51,883 bases of DNA from an uncultured Muribaculaceae bacterium (GCA_934555895.1 CAKTFH010000016.1:1-51883), one strand, 5' to 3'. Shown: positions 16,581 through 25,624, counted from the stretch's first letter. Translations and numbers: made by a program. Notes: generated by a model from the letters alone, not told the origin.

Positions 16581-17462
16581 TTATTTATATATTTCACCTT
16601 TGGCGGCCAGAAGGGTGTTGCGCATCAGCGACACAATGGTCATGGGGCCTACTCCGCCTGGCACAGGAGTTATGAACGAGCACTTCGGAGACACTTCGTC
16701 GAACTTAACATCTCCGCAGAGCCTGAAACCGCTTTTTCGTGTAGCGTCGGGTACACGGGTTGTCCCCACATCTATCACTGTGGCACCATCCTTCACCATA
16801 TCGGCTGTTACAGACCAGGGTCGTCCCATGGCTGCGATGAGTATATCGGCGTTGCGGCATACCTCCTTGAGGTTGGCTGTGTCACGGTGGCACACAGTCA
16901 CGGTAGCGTTGCCGGGCTGGGCCTTCTGCATCATAAGTGTTGCAACAGGTTTGCCCACGATGTTGCTTCGGCCGAGCACCACGCAGTTGGCACCGGAGGT
17001 AGGCACCCCATAACGCTCCAGCAGCATCATGATGCCTGCCGGTGTGGCGCTTTTGAAGCAGGGGAGGCCTATTGACATGCGGCCGACATTGATGGGATGG
17101 AATCCGTCCACATCCTTGCGGTAGTCGATTGCCTCTATGAGTTTCTGTTCCGAGATATGTTTGGGCACGGGAAGCTGCACTATGAATCCGTCCACTTCCG
17201 GGTCGTTGTTGAGCCGGGCTATCTCCTCCAGAAGTCGCTCCTCGGTCACATCATCCTCGAAACGGATGAGCGTGGAGGTAAATCCACATTCCTCACAGGC
17301 TTTCACCTTGTTGCTAACGTAGGTTTCGCTTCCGCCGTCATGGCCTACAAGTATGGCCGCAAGATGGGGGCGGCGTTTTCCTTCGGCGAGCATCTGCTGC
17401 ACTTCTGCCGCTATCTCCTGTTTGATTTCAGCGGCTACTTTCTTTCCGTCGATAAGTTGCAT
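16581..17462 (-). CDS. folD: Methylenetetrahydrofolate dehydrogenase/cyclohydrolase
   Basis: The 293-residue bifunctional enzyme interconverts 5,10-methylene-, methenyl- and 10-formyl-tetrahydrofolate with NADP. Catalytic Lys of [11 protein letters not shown] (near 50), the [11 protein letters not shown] segment, the Rossmann loop [13 protein letters not shown] and the closing [13 protein letters not shown] motif are all present. Length and start are normal. It lies between ffh and capA on one strand with short gaps. Confidence 0.95.
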   Translation of the reverse strand: MQLIDGKKVAAEIKQEIAAEVQQMLAEGKRRPHLAAILVGHDGGSETYVSNKVKACEECGFTSTLIRFEDDVTEERLLEEIARLNNDPEVDGFIVQLPVPKHISEQKLIEAIDYRKDVDGFHPINVGRMSIGLPCFKSATPAGIMMLLERYGVPTSGANCVVLGRSNIVGKPVATLMMQKAQPGNATVTVCHRDTANLKEVCRNADILIAAMGRPWSVTADMVKDGATVIDVGTTRVPDATRKSGFRLCGDVKFDEVSPKCSFITPVPGGVGPMTIVSLMRNTLLAAKGEIYK

Positions 17463-17498
17463 ATGTCAGTATCTGTGAGGTTAAGTGCGATTTGAGTT

Positions 17499-18827
17499 TC
17501 AGCGGCGACGCATCTGCCGCATCATCTGCATGGGATTTTTCATCGTTGTGGCGGCTTTCATCACCTTGCGGGTCTGCTCGAACTGGGTGAGCAGGCGGTT
17601 CACCTCCTGAAGTGATGTGCCGGAACCGGCGGCGATGCGTTTGCGGCGGCTGCCGTTGATTATAGAGGGATTCACGCGCTCTTTCTCGGTCATGGAGCTG
17701 ATGATGGCCTCGATGCCTTTGAAGGCATTGTCGTCGATGTCGATATCCTTGATGGCTTTACCTACACCGGGAATCATGGCGGCGAGGTCTTTCAGATTAC
17801 CCATCTTCTTGATCTGCTGAATCTGGCCGAGGAAGTCGTTGAAGTTGAACTCGTTTTTGGCTATCTTTCTCTGGAGCTCGCGGGCTTTTTTCTCATCAAA
17901 CTGCTGCTGTGCCTTCTCCACAAGTGACACGATATCGCCCATGCCGAGGATACGGTCGGCCATTCGCGAGGGATGGAAGAGGTCGAGAGCGTCAAGTTTT
18001 TCGCCGGTACCGACAAATTTGATAGGCTTTGTCACCACCGTGCGGATCGAGAGGGCAGCGCCGCCTCGGGTGTCACCATCAAGTTTTGTAAGCACCACTC
18101 CGTCGAAGTCGAGACGGTCGTTGAACTCCTTGGCGGTGTTCACGGCGTCCTGGCCTGTCATGGCGTCGACCACGAAAAGCGTCTCCTGCGGCTTGATGGC
18201 TTTTTTGATAGCAGCTATTTCCTGCATCATCTGCTCGTCGACAGCAAGACGGCCGGCGGTATCGACAATCACCAGATCGAGATGGTTGCGTTTCGCGTAG
18301 TCAACGGCATTGCGGGCTATCTCCACGGGATTGGTGTTGCCCTCCTCGGTGTAGACCGGCACGGCTATCTGCTCGGCAAGCACCTTGAGCTGCTCGATGG
18401 CGGCGGGACGATATACATCGCAGGCCACAAGCAGAGGGCGTTTACCTTTCTCGCTCTTGAGCTTGCGGGCGAGTTTGCCTGAGAAGGTGGTCTTACCTGA
18501 ACCCTGCAGACCCGACATGAGGATTACCGTGGGATTGCCGGAAAGATTGATCTGCGCTGTGTCGCCACCCATGAGCTGTGCGAGTTCGTCGTGCACTATC
18601 TTTACCATCAGCTCCTGGGGTTTTACAGCGTTGATTACGTTCTGTCCCAGGGCCTTGGCCTTTACTGTGTCGGTGAAGGTCTTGGCGACCTTATAGTTCA
18701 CATCGGCATCGAGCAGGGCACGGCGCACATCTTTCAAGGTCTCGGCCACGTTGATTTCGGTAATCTTGCCCTGGCCTTTAAGTATCTTGAAACTTCTTTC
18801 GAGTTTTTCGCTTAGATTCTCAAACAT
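17499..18827 (-). CDS. ffh: Signal recognition particle GTPase Ffh
   Basis: The 442-residue protein has the N domain, the G domain (GLQGSGKTTFSGKLA, DVYRPAAIEQL, DTAGRL, TKLDGD) and a Met-rich M domain ending in MKNPMQMMRQMRRR, which binds the signal peptide and 4.5S RNA. It delivers nascent membrane proteins to FtsY and SecYEG. It lies 34 bases after panD and 36 bases before folD, so it is probably cotranscribed with both. Confidence 0.96.
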   Translation of the reverse strand: MFENLSEKLERSFKILKGQGKITEINVAETLKDVRRALLDADVNYKVAKTFTDTVKAKALGQNVINAVKPQELMVKIVHDELAQLMGGDTAQINLSGNPTVILMSGLQGSGKTTFSGKLARKLKSEKGKRPLLVACDVYRPAAIEQLKVLAEQIAVPVYTEEGNTNPVEIARNAVDYAKRNHLDLVIVDTAGRLAVDEQMMQEIAAIKKAIKPQETLFVVDAMTGQDAVNTAKEFNDRLDFDGVVLTKLDGDTRGGAALSIRTVVTKPIKFVGTGEKLDALDLFHPSRMADRILGMGDIVSLVEKAQQQFDEKKARELQRKIAKNEFNFNDFLGQIQQIKKMGNLKDLAAMIPGVGKAIKDIDIDDNAFKGIEAIISSMTEKERVNPSIINGSRRKRIAAGSGTSLQEVNRLLTQFEQTRKVMKAATTMKNPMQMMRQMRRR

Positions 18828-18861
18828 TCCTTCTTAAGTATTTAGAGTGTGTTCTCCGCTC

Positions 18862-19209
18862 TCAGAGGCGGTTGGTGGCGGTGTCGGGAAAAATCACTTT
18901 CGGCTTGAATGTGCGGGCCTCTTCGGGTGTGAGACTGGCATAGGCCATGATTATCAGCACATCGCCTGGCTGTACCTTTCGGGCTGCAGCTCCGTTGAGA
19001 CATATCACTCCGCTGCCTCGCTCGCCGGCTATGGCGTAAGTCTCGAGGCGCTCGCCGTTGTTGTTGTCAACGATATATACATGTTCGCCGGCGATTATTC
19101 CGGCAGCATCCATCAGGTCTTCATCGATGGTGATGCTGCCGATGTAGTCGAGGCGTGCTTCTGTTACCGTCACACGGTGGATTTTGGATTTCAGTACCTC
19201 AATCTGCAT
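18862..19209 (-). CDS. panD: Aspartate 1-decarboxylase
   Basis: The 115-residue proenzyme makes beta-alanine from aspartate for pantothenate. It self-cleaves between Gly24 and Ser25 in the DYIGSITID motif, giving the pyruvoyl cofactor. The ENNNGER-like turn ([14 protein letters not shown]) and the NGAAAR motif that holds the substrate are intact. The start overlaps the end of panC by 11 bases, so the two steps of pantothenate synthesis are coupled. Confidence 0.95.
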   Translation of the reverse strand: MQIEVLKSKIHRVTVTEARLDYIGSITIDEDLMDAAGIIAGEHVYIVDNNNGERLETYAIAGERGSGVICLNGAAARKVQPGDVLIIMAYASLTPEEARTFKPKVIFPDTATNRL

Positions 19210-20056
19210 TTCCGGTATATTTTATATTGTCGATAAGGCGCACTTTTCCGCAATATACAGTAATGCATCCCTGGGCGTCTCCTCCGTCCGAAGGCCATTG
19301 GCTGAGCGGCTGCATGGTCAGCGGGTCGACTATCTCGTAATATTCCACTTCAAGTCCGTCGACGGCGTTGATGGCGTCTATGACATGCTGCTTTGTCTCG
19401 GCAAGCGAGTGGTTGCGTGCATAGTCGGTGCTCGCCTTGAGTGCCTTATATATTTCGGGTGCAATGGCTCTCTGCTCTGCGGTGAGGCGGGTGTTGCGGC
19501 TGCTCAAGGCCAGGCCGTCGCTTTCGCGCAGTATGGGGCAGTCGACAATCCGGATGGGGAATTTCTCGATTTCCACCATGCGGCGGATTACAGCTATCTG
19601 CTGGAAATCTTTTTCGCCGAAATAGGCGCGGTCGGGCTCAACCATGGCGAAGAGCTTGCTCACCACCTGTGCCACGCCGTTGAAATGCCCGGGACGCATG
19701 GGTCCTTCCATCACCTCTGCGACCTCGCCTAAGTCGAATACCCGGTTATCGGGCTCTGGATACATCTCTTCAACGGTTGGTATGAAAGCGAAATCCACTC
19801 CGGCTGCCTCAAGTTTGGCGCAGTCGGCCTCCTCGGTGCGCGGATATGTGGCTAAATCTTCTTTGTTGTTGAATTGGGTGGGATTCACGAACACGCTTAC
19901 CACCACCACATCGTTTTCCTTCCTTGCGCGGTCCACAAGCGAGATGTGGCCTGCATGCAGAGCTCCCATCGTGGGCACAAGCCCCACACTACGGCCACCC
20001 TTGCGTGCCTCGGTCAGACTTTTGCGCAGGCCGTCGACTGTTCTGATAACTTCCAT
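19199..20056 (-). CDS. panC: Pantothenate synthetase
   Basis: The 285-residue enzyme joins pantoate and beta-alanine with ATP. It shows [15 protein letters not shown] (the HxGH-type nucleotide site), [20 protein letters not shown], and [12 protein letters not shown] (the KMSKS-like loop). The ATG at 20056 is chosen because [11 protein letters not shown] is the usual start; an upstream in-frame start adds 13 residues not seen in the family. It is the first gene of the panC-panD-ffh-folD-capA unit, with a leader of about 118 bases. Confidence 0.95.
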   Translation of the reverse strand: MEVIRTVDGLRKSLTEARKGGRSVGLVPTMGALHAGHISLVDRARKENDVVVVSVFVNPTQFNNKEDLATYPRTEEADCAKLEAAGVDFAFIPTVEEMYPEPDNRVFDLGEVAEVMEGPMRPGHFNGVAQVVSKLFAMVEPDRAYFGEKDFQQIAVIRRMVEIEKFPIRIVDCPILRESDGLALSSRNTRLTAEQRAIAPEIYKALKASTDYARNHSLAETKQHVIDAINAVDGLEVEYYEIVDPLTMQPLSQWPSDGGDAQGCITVYCGKVRLIDNIKYTGNAD

Positions 20057-20180
20057 CTTATTTAGTAAGTTTCTCTTTCTATGCTGATTGCGCATGTGGC
20101 CATAAATGGCGTGGTGCGTATCGGTTCCCCTTTTCGATGTTAGTTGCAGGATACAGCATACCCAGCGGCTAACGTGCCCG

Positions 20181-20188
20181 CAAAGTTA
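20181..20188 (-). promoter_or_regulatory. -7 element for panC operon
   Basis: Minus-strand TAACTTTG matches TAnnTTTG exactly, about 125 bases before the panC start. No convincing -33 element was found. Confidence 0.5.
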
Positions 20189-20277
20189 CTAATTTTCCCT
20201 GAACAAACCTTGCGCCCCCCTTTGAATTTTTGCAATTTGAAGTCTACATAAAGATTATGTGAAGGGTTTAGTGTGAT

Positions 20278-20850
20278 TCACGGAAATATCAGGGAGTATA
20301 TGCGTGAATAGGTGTAAACCGATCGTTTGTAGTCGTCTGAGGTGCCGATTGATTTTTTGTAATCCAATGTAAATTCGTCGGCTGAGGTGAAGTTCAGTCT
20401 ACCCATGTTGAGGGCGCCGATAATCAAATCATCGTTTTTAATGCAGTATGTGCCTACAGGGCATTCAAACTGGTCTGTATAATGTCCGATGCTGTTGTAC
20501 CAGCTATCCAATTCCTCTTGAAACTGTATTAATCCTTCAAGGGAATCTTCGTAATCATTATGTTTCGGGCGATTTGGCATATCACCTCTCACGGTGACCA
20601 GATCCTCGTCGAATATCAAAATATCATATCGATAATTCACATCCGTTGCGTAACTGTCGACGCCATGCGGCGGTACATCATTGTCGGAAGTGCTGTGGAG
20701 GCCGCTGGTGTGTTCAATGGTTTTGATATGTGTGATTGCCCAATAGCCCATCAGGCTGTTCGCTGTAGGTTGAGGCTCATCTTTTTTGTCGGAACAGCCT
20801 GCAAGAAACACAGATAGCAGAATGATAATAAGCAACTGAAGTTTTTTCAT
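20278..20850 (-). CDS. Hypothetical lipoprotein, possibly lipocalin-like
   Basis: The 190-residue protein starts with a clear lipoprotein signal (MKKLQLLIIILLSVFLAGC, Cys19) followed by an acidic DKKDEPQPT linker that may serve as a surface export signal. A LMGYWAITHI strand after the linker looks like the first strand of lipocalin-like domains of Bacteroidales. The rest is not recognised. It lies 24 bases after the SMR exporter gene and is probably cotranscribed with it. Confidence 0.6.
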   Translation of the reverse strand: MKKLQLLIIILLSVFLAGCSDKKDEPQPTANSLMGYWAITHIKTIEHTSGLHSTSDNDVPPHGVDSYATDVNYRYDILIFDEDLVTVRGDMPNRPKHNDYEDSLEGLIQFQEELDSWYNSIGHYTDQFECPVGTYCIKNDDLIIGALNMGRLNFTSADEFTLDYKKSIGTSDDYKRSVYTYSRIYSLIFP

Positions 20851-20874
20851 CTTAAAATATATTCAGCCGAGATT

Positions 20875-21198
20875 TCAGGCCATCACTTTCAAGCCTACGA
20901 TTGATAAAATCAGGGTGGAAATGAAGAATATTCTCCAGAATGTGGCCGGTTCGTGAAAGAACACGATGCCGACAATCACAGCGCCAACAGCTCCGATTCC
21001 GGTCCAGACGGGATAAACGGTTCCTATGGGAAGCTTTTCCGCGGCTTTGGCCATTAAGTACATGCTCAGCGTCAGGGCCACAAGAAATCCGGCCCACCAC
21101 CATACAAGTTCATGACCCGTGGCGGTTTTTGTTTTACCAAGACAAAATGTGAAGCCGACTTCCATGAGTCCGGCCAAGATAAGTATAATCCAGTACAT
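20875..21198 (-). CDS. SMR-family exporter, Gdx/SugE-like
   Basis: The 107-residue protein has four hydrophobic helices. The essential membrane Glu is Glu13 in AGLMEVGF. The third-helix motif GTVYPVWTGIGAVGA matches the guanidinium-exporting Gdx group (WTGIGAVGA) better than the multidrug Qac group, and it ends in GLKVMA as Gdx proteins do. It would work as a dimer exchanging protons for guanidinium. No second SMR gene is adjacent, so a homodimer is expected. Confidence 0.82.
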   Translation of the reverse strand: MYWIILILAGLMEVGFTFCLGKTKTATGHELVWWWAGFLVALTLSMYLMAKAAEKLPIGTVYPVWTGIGAVGAVIVGIVFFHEPATFWRIFFISTLILSIVGLKVMA

Positions 21199-21258
21199 AC
21201 CGATTATAACCTATTTGAGGGCTGCAAGAATTCTCGGCGACTCCTTCTAAGGTTTTCA

Positions 21259-21266
21259 CAAAGTTA
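21259..21266 (-). promoter_or_regulatory. -7 element for SMR exporter gene
   Basis: Minus-strand TAACTTTG matches TAnnTTTG, giving a leader of about 55 bases before 21198. The leader shows none of the guanidine riboswitch signatures that I can recognise. Confidence 0.5.
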
Positions 21267-21371
21267 CTCATTTATTTCCATCCGTAGCTATTCCTGTCCC
21301 GGTAAAACACCCTATATTCTTCTATGGCATGCGGGATTATCAAGGAAAACATATGGTGAGGGGAAAGAATA

Positions 21372-23933
21372 TCAGGGAATTGATGAGGTTGATATGAATC
21401 CGGTGCGTGTAACGCCCTGGGCATCTACCGACATATTCCGGCATTTCATGTCGTTGTAAAATTCAATCCTCACCTTGCCGTTGCTATCGGTGTGTAAATC
21501 CGGATTCCAGTAGAGCGTGCGCCTGTAGTCGTTATCCTCAGGCATGACTGAATAGTCGGGATGGTAGAACTCCGATGGAATGCTGTAGCCGTTGATTACG
21601 GTACGGCGTGTTCCTTTTCCGGGAGGTGACGGCATCTTGGGCTTGGTCTCTATGAACACCACACAGCCGATGTGTTTGTCAATAGTCGCCATATCAAACT
21701 TCTCATGATCGGCATATTTATGCATGACCGAAGGCTCTTCGTTGATATAAATCGATTTTATCGATTCGAGAAACAGAGATGTGTAGTTGAGGGTGTCTCT
21801 CTCTCCGGTTCGCGCATAATCGATTACAAACAATGCGTCTCTACCTTTGTAGGTGATTTTTTCCCATTCTTTGCTGGAATCGAAATAGCACCTGAAGTTG
21901 GGGTTGATTTTAGTGAGCAGTGTCAGCAGATTCTGTCCGACCATCTGGCCTTTATCGGCGATTTTATTGAGCTCGTTGGGAATGTCGTAATATGCAACCG
22001 ATGAGGATCGGTTATATCTTATGTCAGCTTCGCGCGAGTTCCCTTCGGCTACGGCCACTACTTCACCTAGGTGATGTATGCTGTTTATGCCTGATTCCGA
22101 AGTATCCTCTTCAGGTTTGTCAAAGTCTGCTTCGGCATCATCTCCCTCATTTCCCGAATCTGTTTTATCGGTAGATGTGAGGTGCAACATTTGTTCCTGC
22201 GGATAATAAGCTCTTGGCTGCGGTGCAAATATTCGGTCGAGCATTATGCGGTAATCTTTTCTCTTGCCGTTTTTAGCGGCTGACATTACCATATCCCATT
22301 GTCCGATGAGATTGCAGTCGAATTCAAACCGTCCGCAACTGTCGGTCGTAATAGTTTCAATAAATGTCTGAATAGTGGTGTCGGGTTCCTGGTATCCCTT
22401 GATTAATGTGGAAAGAGTGACATTGGGTTTCGGCGTCCCCCTGGTAAATGATACTACTTTCCCGCTTACGGATATGGCTTTCTCGGGCATATATTTGATA
22501 GCGTCGGCTTGGTCTGAGGATATTCCTTTCCATATATAATTGTGCCATCCCTGAGTCATCATCAGTAGGTCGAGCTGAATGTGCCGGTCGGGGTTTGATC
22601 CGGAAAAATATTTTGATGGATTAAGTATATATCCTTTTATTTCTGACGCAAGCAGTAGCCCTGACAATATATCCGACCGGTTTTCTGCGGCATTTTCGGC
22701 GTTGGTGACGGCAAGTGACAGTGGTGTCTCTACCGGAGTTCCTTCGCGGTCGGTCACAGTAAGCTCCATACCGACTTTTTCTGTCGGTAAATATTGTGGC
22801 TTGTCGGTGGCTACGTTGATTCTGCCGGATTTGCCGTTATCGACAAAAAACATGCGGTCAGCTATGATGTTGCCTTTAGGGTCAGACAATGCGATTACCG
22901 ATACGCCGGCGGGAACGGTGTGTTTGTCCACAGACAATTCTGTTGCCACCGAATCCGACTCTATTATGTCGGTGAAATAAATGATGCCGTGTGAGCTGAT
23001 TGAGATACCAAGCGGTGTCGTGATATCGGTGGCGGCACTTTTGCGGACAGTTATCCGTGTGGAGTCGGGCGAACTGAGGTTGTCGACCGAGAGAGAGATG
23101 CCTTCAGCTTCTGCGACCGGAAGCTTGAAGCCGTAGTTTTTCCCGTTATAGGCGACCTGGGCCTTGTATTTCACGCCTTTTATGGGTGTGAAGGTGAAAG
23201 TGCCTCTTCCGTCGGCAACAGGAGCAAAGCGCACGATGGTTGAATCGTTTGCGCTGCTGATTATATGTCCTTCACAGTCGTTGACAAATCCATTGTGACC
23301 TCTTATCTCAAAAGCTACGCGCGACGGCAGCCCTGTTATCATATGTCCTCCTTCAGGATAAAACAGCATCTGTAATTTCCCAGGCCGTTCGGTTTTCGGG
23401 CGCGATGTGCCATACTTGGCTGCGATGTTGTTGTCTATTTCAGGGTTGCTGTAGTCGCCTGGCTCTTCAGGACTGTCGAAGACCGGGAACACCCTTGAAA
23501 ATGCCGTATCATCGCCAAAGTTCATCATATATTTTGTATAGGCCCTGACCTCATAGTAGCCGGGATAGAAAGGTATATGATTTAAGGTGAAATCGCCATA
23601 ACATTGGCCGTCGGTGATTTGCAGAACTTTTGTTTCGATAATTGTCCCACCTGGATTCAGTAGTTCAACATAGAGCGTGGAGCTGAGTTTGCTTGCCCGG
23701 TTTGTGACTGCGTCAACGATATAGCATTTAAACCATATCTTGTCGTCATGATAGTAGCTTGTGTTGTCGAAGTGCAGATAGACTTTCTCCTGCGGCAAAC
23801 TGGAGAGTGGCATTACTATTGCATTGCCGGTGGTCTCATCGGCGTCATCCGGGGTCTCGGCTGCCCTTACGGCAGACACGGCTGTCATTAATGTGATTGT
23901 TGACAGTAATATCAACGACAAGCGCTTAATCAT
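21372..23933 (-). CDS. Large MG2-type envelope protein
   Basis: The start at 23933 gives a good signal peptide (IKRLSLILLSTITLMTAVSA); an upstream ATG at 23987 would add 18 residues before it. The 853-residue product opens with QEKVYLHFDNTSYYHDDKIW, the macroglobulin-2-like repeat of a large Bacteroidota family, has a second such unit (DKPQYLPTEKVGMELTV) near residue 400, and ends with the family's RTLYWNPDLHTD and VRIEFYNDM segment. Members are predicted to sit in the periplasm or outer membrane; some are linked to TonB-type plugs. Function is unknown. The gene stands alone. Confidence 0.7.
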   Translation of the reverse strand: MIKRLSLILLSTITLMTAVSAVRAAETPDDADETTGNAIVMPLSSLPQEKVYLHFDNTSYYHDDKIWFKCYIVDAVTNRASKLSSTLYVELLNPGGTIIETKVLQITDGQCYGDFTLNHIPFYPGYYEVRAYTKYMMNFGDDTAFSRVFPVFDSPEEPGDYSNPEIDNNIAAKYGTSRPKTERPGKLQMLFYPEGGHMITGLPSRVAFEIRGHNGFVNDCEGHIISSANDSTIVRFAPVADGRGTFTFTPIKGVKYKAQVAYNGKNYGFKLPVAEAEGISLSVDNLSSPDSTRITVRKSAATDITTPLGISISSHGIIYFTDIIESDSVATELSVDKHTVPAGVSVIALSDPKGNIIADRMFFVDNGKSGRINVATDKPQYLPTEKVGMELTVTDREGTPVETPLSLAVTNAENAAENRSDILSGLLLASEIKGYILNPSKYFSGSNPDRHIQLDLLMMTQGWHNYIWKGISSDQADAIKYMPEKAISVSGKVVSFTRGTPKPNVTLSTLIKGYQEPDTTIQTFIETITTDSCGRFEFDCNLIGQWDMVMSAAKNGKRKDYRIMLDRIFAPQPRAYYPQEQMLHLTSTDKTDSGNEGDDAEADFDKPEEDTSESGINSIHHLGEVVAVAEGNSREADIRYNRSSSVAYYDIPNELNKIADKGQMVGQNLLTLLTKINPNFRCYFDSSKEWEKITYKGRDALFVIDYARTGERDTLNYTSLFLESIKSIYINEEPSVMHKYADHEKFDMATIDKHIGCVVFIETKPKMPSPPGKGTRRTVINGYSIPSEFYHPDYSVMPEDNDYRRTLYWNPDLHTDSNGKVRIEFYNDMKCRNMSVDAQGVTRTGFISTSSIP

Positions 23934-24041
23934 ATTCAAAAAATTCTTTAAGCAAATCTGTGTGGCTTTTTTAATTATTTCTTTCAATGGTGGAATATCG
24001 TTTTTTGCTTTGAAAACGATTTCGGCAACTGTTTCTCGTTG

Positions 24042-24515
24042 TCAGTAGTCTTTATTCTTAGCCGGAAATGTGGCAACGATATTAGGATTTTTTTCGAGTA
24101 ATTGGTTAATAAAGTTTTTCTGGTGCATAGGAGAAATAATTAATGGCATTGAACTTTTAAGCACTTTTCTATCTGAAAGTTTTATTGCCAAGCGATTTAC
24201 TATGGGGGTTGCCGAACAAGCTAAGATAGTCTTGATTGGAGTTATAGAGTCGATTTTGTCTATAGGAATAATTGATGGACGAAAGAATTCATATATTATC
24301 AGGTTGCTATCTCTGATTTCAAAATATGTTCCCTTAAACATGACAACCATGAAAATGAGAAAGAGGGCGGCAACACCGAGAATAACAGCTCGCATAGTTG
24401 TGTCGTCATCAAATAATGTTGGGAATAAACACACTGCCTCTACAAAGCCAACAAAAAGCCAAGTGGACCAATCTAACAATGAATTATACCGTGTATAAGT
24501 AGATGACGTCGTCAC
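24042..24515 (-). CDS. Membrane protein with bacterial PH-like domain
   Basis: The 157-residue protein has two N-terminal hydrophobic helices (WLFVGFVEAVCLFPTLF and AVILGVAALFLIFMVVMF) and a C-terminal domain with YFEIRDSNLIIYEFF, IPIDKIDSI and a closing INQLLEKNPNI. This resembles bacterial PH-domain proteins of Bacteroidales. It begins with GTG in a GTGA overlap with the stop of the 60-residue gene, so it is coupled to the zeta-like cassette. The codon use is richer in A and T than that of flanking genes. Confidence 0.55.
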   Translation of the reverse strand: MTTSSTYTRYNSLLDWSTWLFVGFVEAVCLFPTLFDDDTTMRAVILGVAALFLIFMVVMFKGTYFEIRDSNLIIYEFFRPSIIPIDKIDSITPIKTILACSATPIVNRLAIKLSDRKVLKSSMPLIISPMHQKNFINQLLEKNPNIVATFPAKNKDY

Positions 24516-24694
24516 TTATCTTTGTCTCTATTCTCCAACAGCTCTTTGGCAGCAATCACCATAGGCTGACCATTTGCGTCAGCAATAACCATATCCTGAC
24601 CGAGAGCTGCCTTGCGCCGAAGAAGAGCCTCGTATGACTGTTTTAGTCCTTGATTAATTTTTATTCTTAAATTTATTTTTTCCTGTTCAGACAT
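24512..24694 (-). CDS. 60-residue partner of zeta-like kinase
   Basis: The small protein has a charged helical first half (EQEKINLRIKINQGLKQSYE) and the segment MVIADANGQPMVIAAKELL, which looks like a short beta hairpin plus helix. It overlaps the end of the zeta-like gene by 22 bases and the start of the PH-domain gene by 4. Its size and tight coupling make it a candidate antitoxin or accessory protein; no family is recognised, and antitoxins are more often encoded upstream of their toxins. Confidence 0.6.
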   Translation of the reverse strand: MSEQEKINLRIKINQGLKQSYEALLRRKAALGQDMVIADANGQPMVIAAKELLENRDKDK

Positions 24695-25245
24695 GATTCC
24701 TTTATTTTGTTAAAAACTGCATTATTTAATATCTCAGCCTCATTTGCCAATTCAACCGGGCTGTTTACATTATCATAAAAGCTCCAGCTATCCACAATTG
24801 GAGCGAAAATATTGAAGAAATTCTGTAATCCTAACCAATAACGCCTGTGAATTGTTTCGGTCTGGATATCATGGCCCCCTTCACTTACCCGTTTTGCAAC
24901 GCGAGCTACAGCCATTGCAGGAGAAGGAAGCCAAAAGAACAGAAGCACAACATTATAACTCTGCTTATGTGCTCGACTTACCAAAGATGCGTAACTACGG
25001 GTTGAAAGAGTCGTTTCTATAGCAAAAGTCTTTCCTTGACATAAAAGCAAATCAATCCGTTGAAGCATCAGTTTCCCGGCTTCAATGGCGACAGATTGAG
25101 GGTTGAATGGAGAAAGACCTTTTGCTATCTCATCTGCGTTGATAAATTCCCGACATTCCAATAAATCCGGCAAAACGGAATAGGAAGCCGTAGTTTTCCC
25201 GGCTCCATTACACCCTGCGATTATAAATAATGTCGGTTTAATCAT
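24673..25245 (-). CDS. Zeta-toxin-like P-loop kinase
   Basis: The 190-residue protein has Walker A GCNGAGKTT at residues 11-19, followed by FINADEIAKGLSPF, where the Asp of NADE is the expected catalytic or substrate-binding acid of zeta toxins, then GKTFAIETTLSTRSY and an Arg-rich lid (ARVAKRVSEGGHDI and IHRRY). Zeta toxins phosphorylate UDP-N-acetylglucosamine, but many chromosomal relatives have unknown substrates. It begins 26 bases after the tRNA-Ser terminator on the same strand with no visible promoter in the gap. Confidence 0.75.
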   Translation of the reverse strand: MIKPTLFIIAGCNGAGKTTASYSVLPDLLECREFINADEIAKGLSPFNPQSVAIEAGKLMLQRIDLLLCQGKTFAIETTLSTRSYASLVSRAHKQSYNVVLLFFWLPSPAMAVARVAKRVSEGGHDIQTETIHRRYWLGLQNFFNIFAPIVDSWSFYDNVNSPVELANEAEILNNAVFNKIKESCLNRKK

Positions 25246-25271
25246 CTTATATGTTTAAGTTGTATGGCAAA

Positions 25272-25303
25272 AAATCCCGCAGGCAATACTGCTTGCGGGA
25301 TTT
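25272..25303. terminator. Bidirectional terminator after tRNA-Ser
   Basis: AAATCCCGCAGGC (25272-25284) pairs with GCTTGCGGGATTT (25291-25303) with one wobble. On the minus strand it is followed by a run of six T, ending the tRNA-Ser transcript. Confidence 0.85.
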
Positions 25304-25311
25304 ATTTTTGG

Positions 25312-25399
25312 CGGAGTGACCGAGATTCGAACTCGGGAAACGCTTTTGACGTTTACACGCTTTCCAGGCGTGCCTCTTCAGCCACTCGAGCATCACTCC
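25312..25399 (-). tRNA. tRNA-Ser (anticodon GGA)
   Basis: On the minus strand the acceptor arms GGAGTGA (from 25399) and TCACTCC (to 25313) pair fully, with discriminator G at 25312. The anticodon loop reads CTGGAAA (anticodon GGA) in the stem CACGC/GCGTG. A long variable arm (AACGTCAAAAGCGTT) and the T-loop TTCGAAT follow. The 88-base length and long variable arm are typical of serine tRNAs; CCA is not encoded. Confidence 0.94.
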
Positions 25400-25450
25400 A
25401 AGACTTGTATTTTAAATCGAAGAAGCCTGTTGACTTGTCTCTTCGGGGTG

Positions 25451-25482
25451 CAAAATTACGTAGAAGTTTTTTCTCATGCAAA
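25451..25482 (-). promoter_or_regulatory. Promoter of tRNA-Ser
   Basis: On the minus strand TTTG (25482-25479) and TAATTTTG (25458-25451) are 20 bases apart. The start point would lie about 45 bases before the tRNA. Confidence 0.7.
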
Positions 25483-25616
25483 TATTTGCACCCTTTTTTG
25501 AAATCATGCCCCGAGATGCATATGTCAAATACATGTGCCACAAGCAGGGGCGAATAATTGTAGCTCACATTTAAGGTTGGGCGGCATAAAGTATAGGATG
25601 TTAGCTGGATTTTGCT

Positions 25617-25624
25617 TAACTTTG
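25617..25624 (+). promoter_or_regulatory. -7 element for TPR/barrel/AsnA-like/trmD cluster
   Basis: TAACTTTG matches TAnnTTTG exactly and lies 24 bases before the start codon at 25649. It is the only clear promoter seen before trmD. Confidence 0.55.

Noticed and set aside
21199..21258. Guanidine riboswitch in front of the Gdx-like SMR gene
   Set aside because: The leader is only about 55 bases and lacks the ACGR-loop hairpins or other guanidine-aptamer marks that I know.
23934..24041. Attachment-site copy of the tRNA-Ser 3' end beyond the zeta-like cassette
   Set aside because: I looked for the sequence of the T-arm and acceptor end on the far side and found no copy, so integration there is not supported directly.
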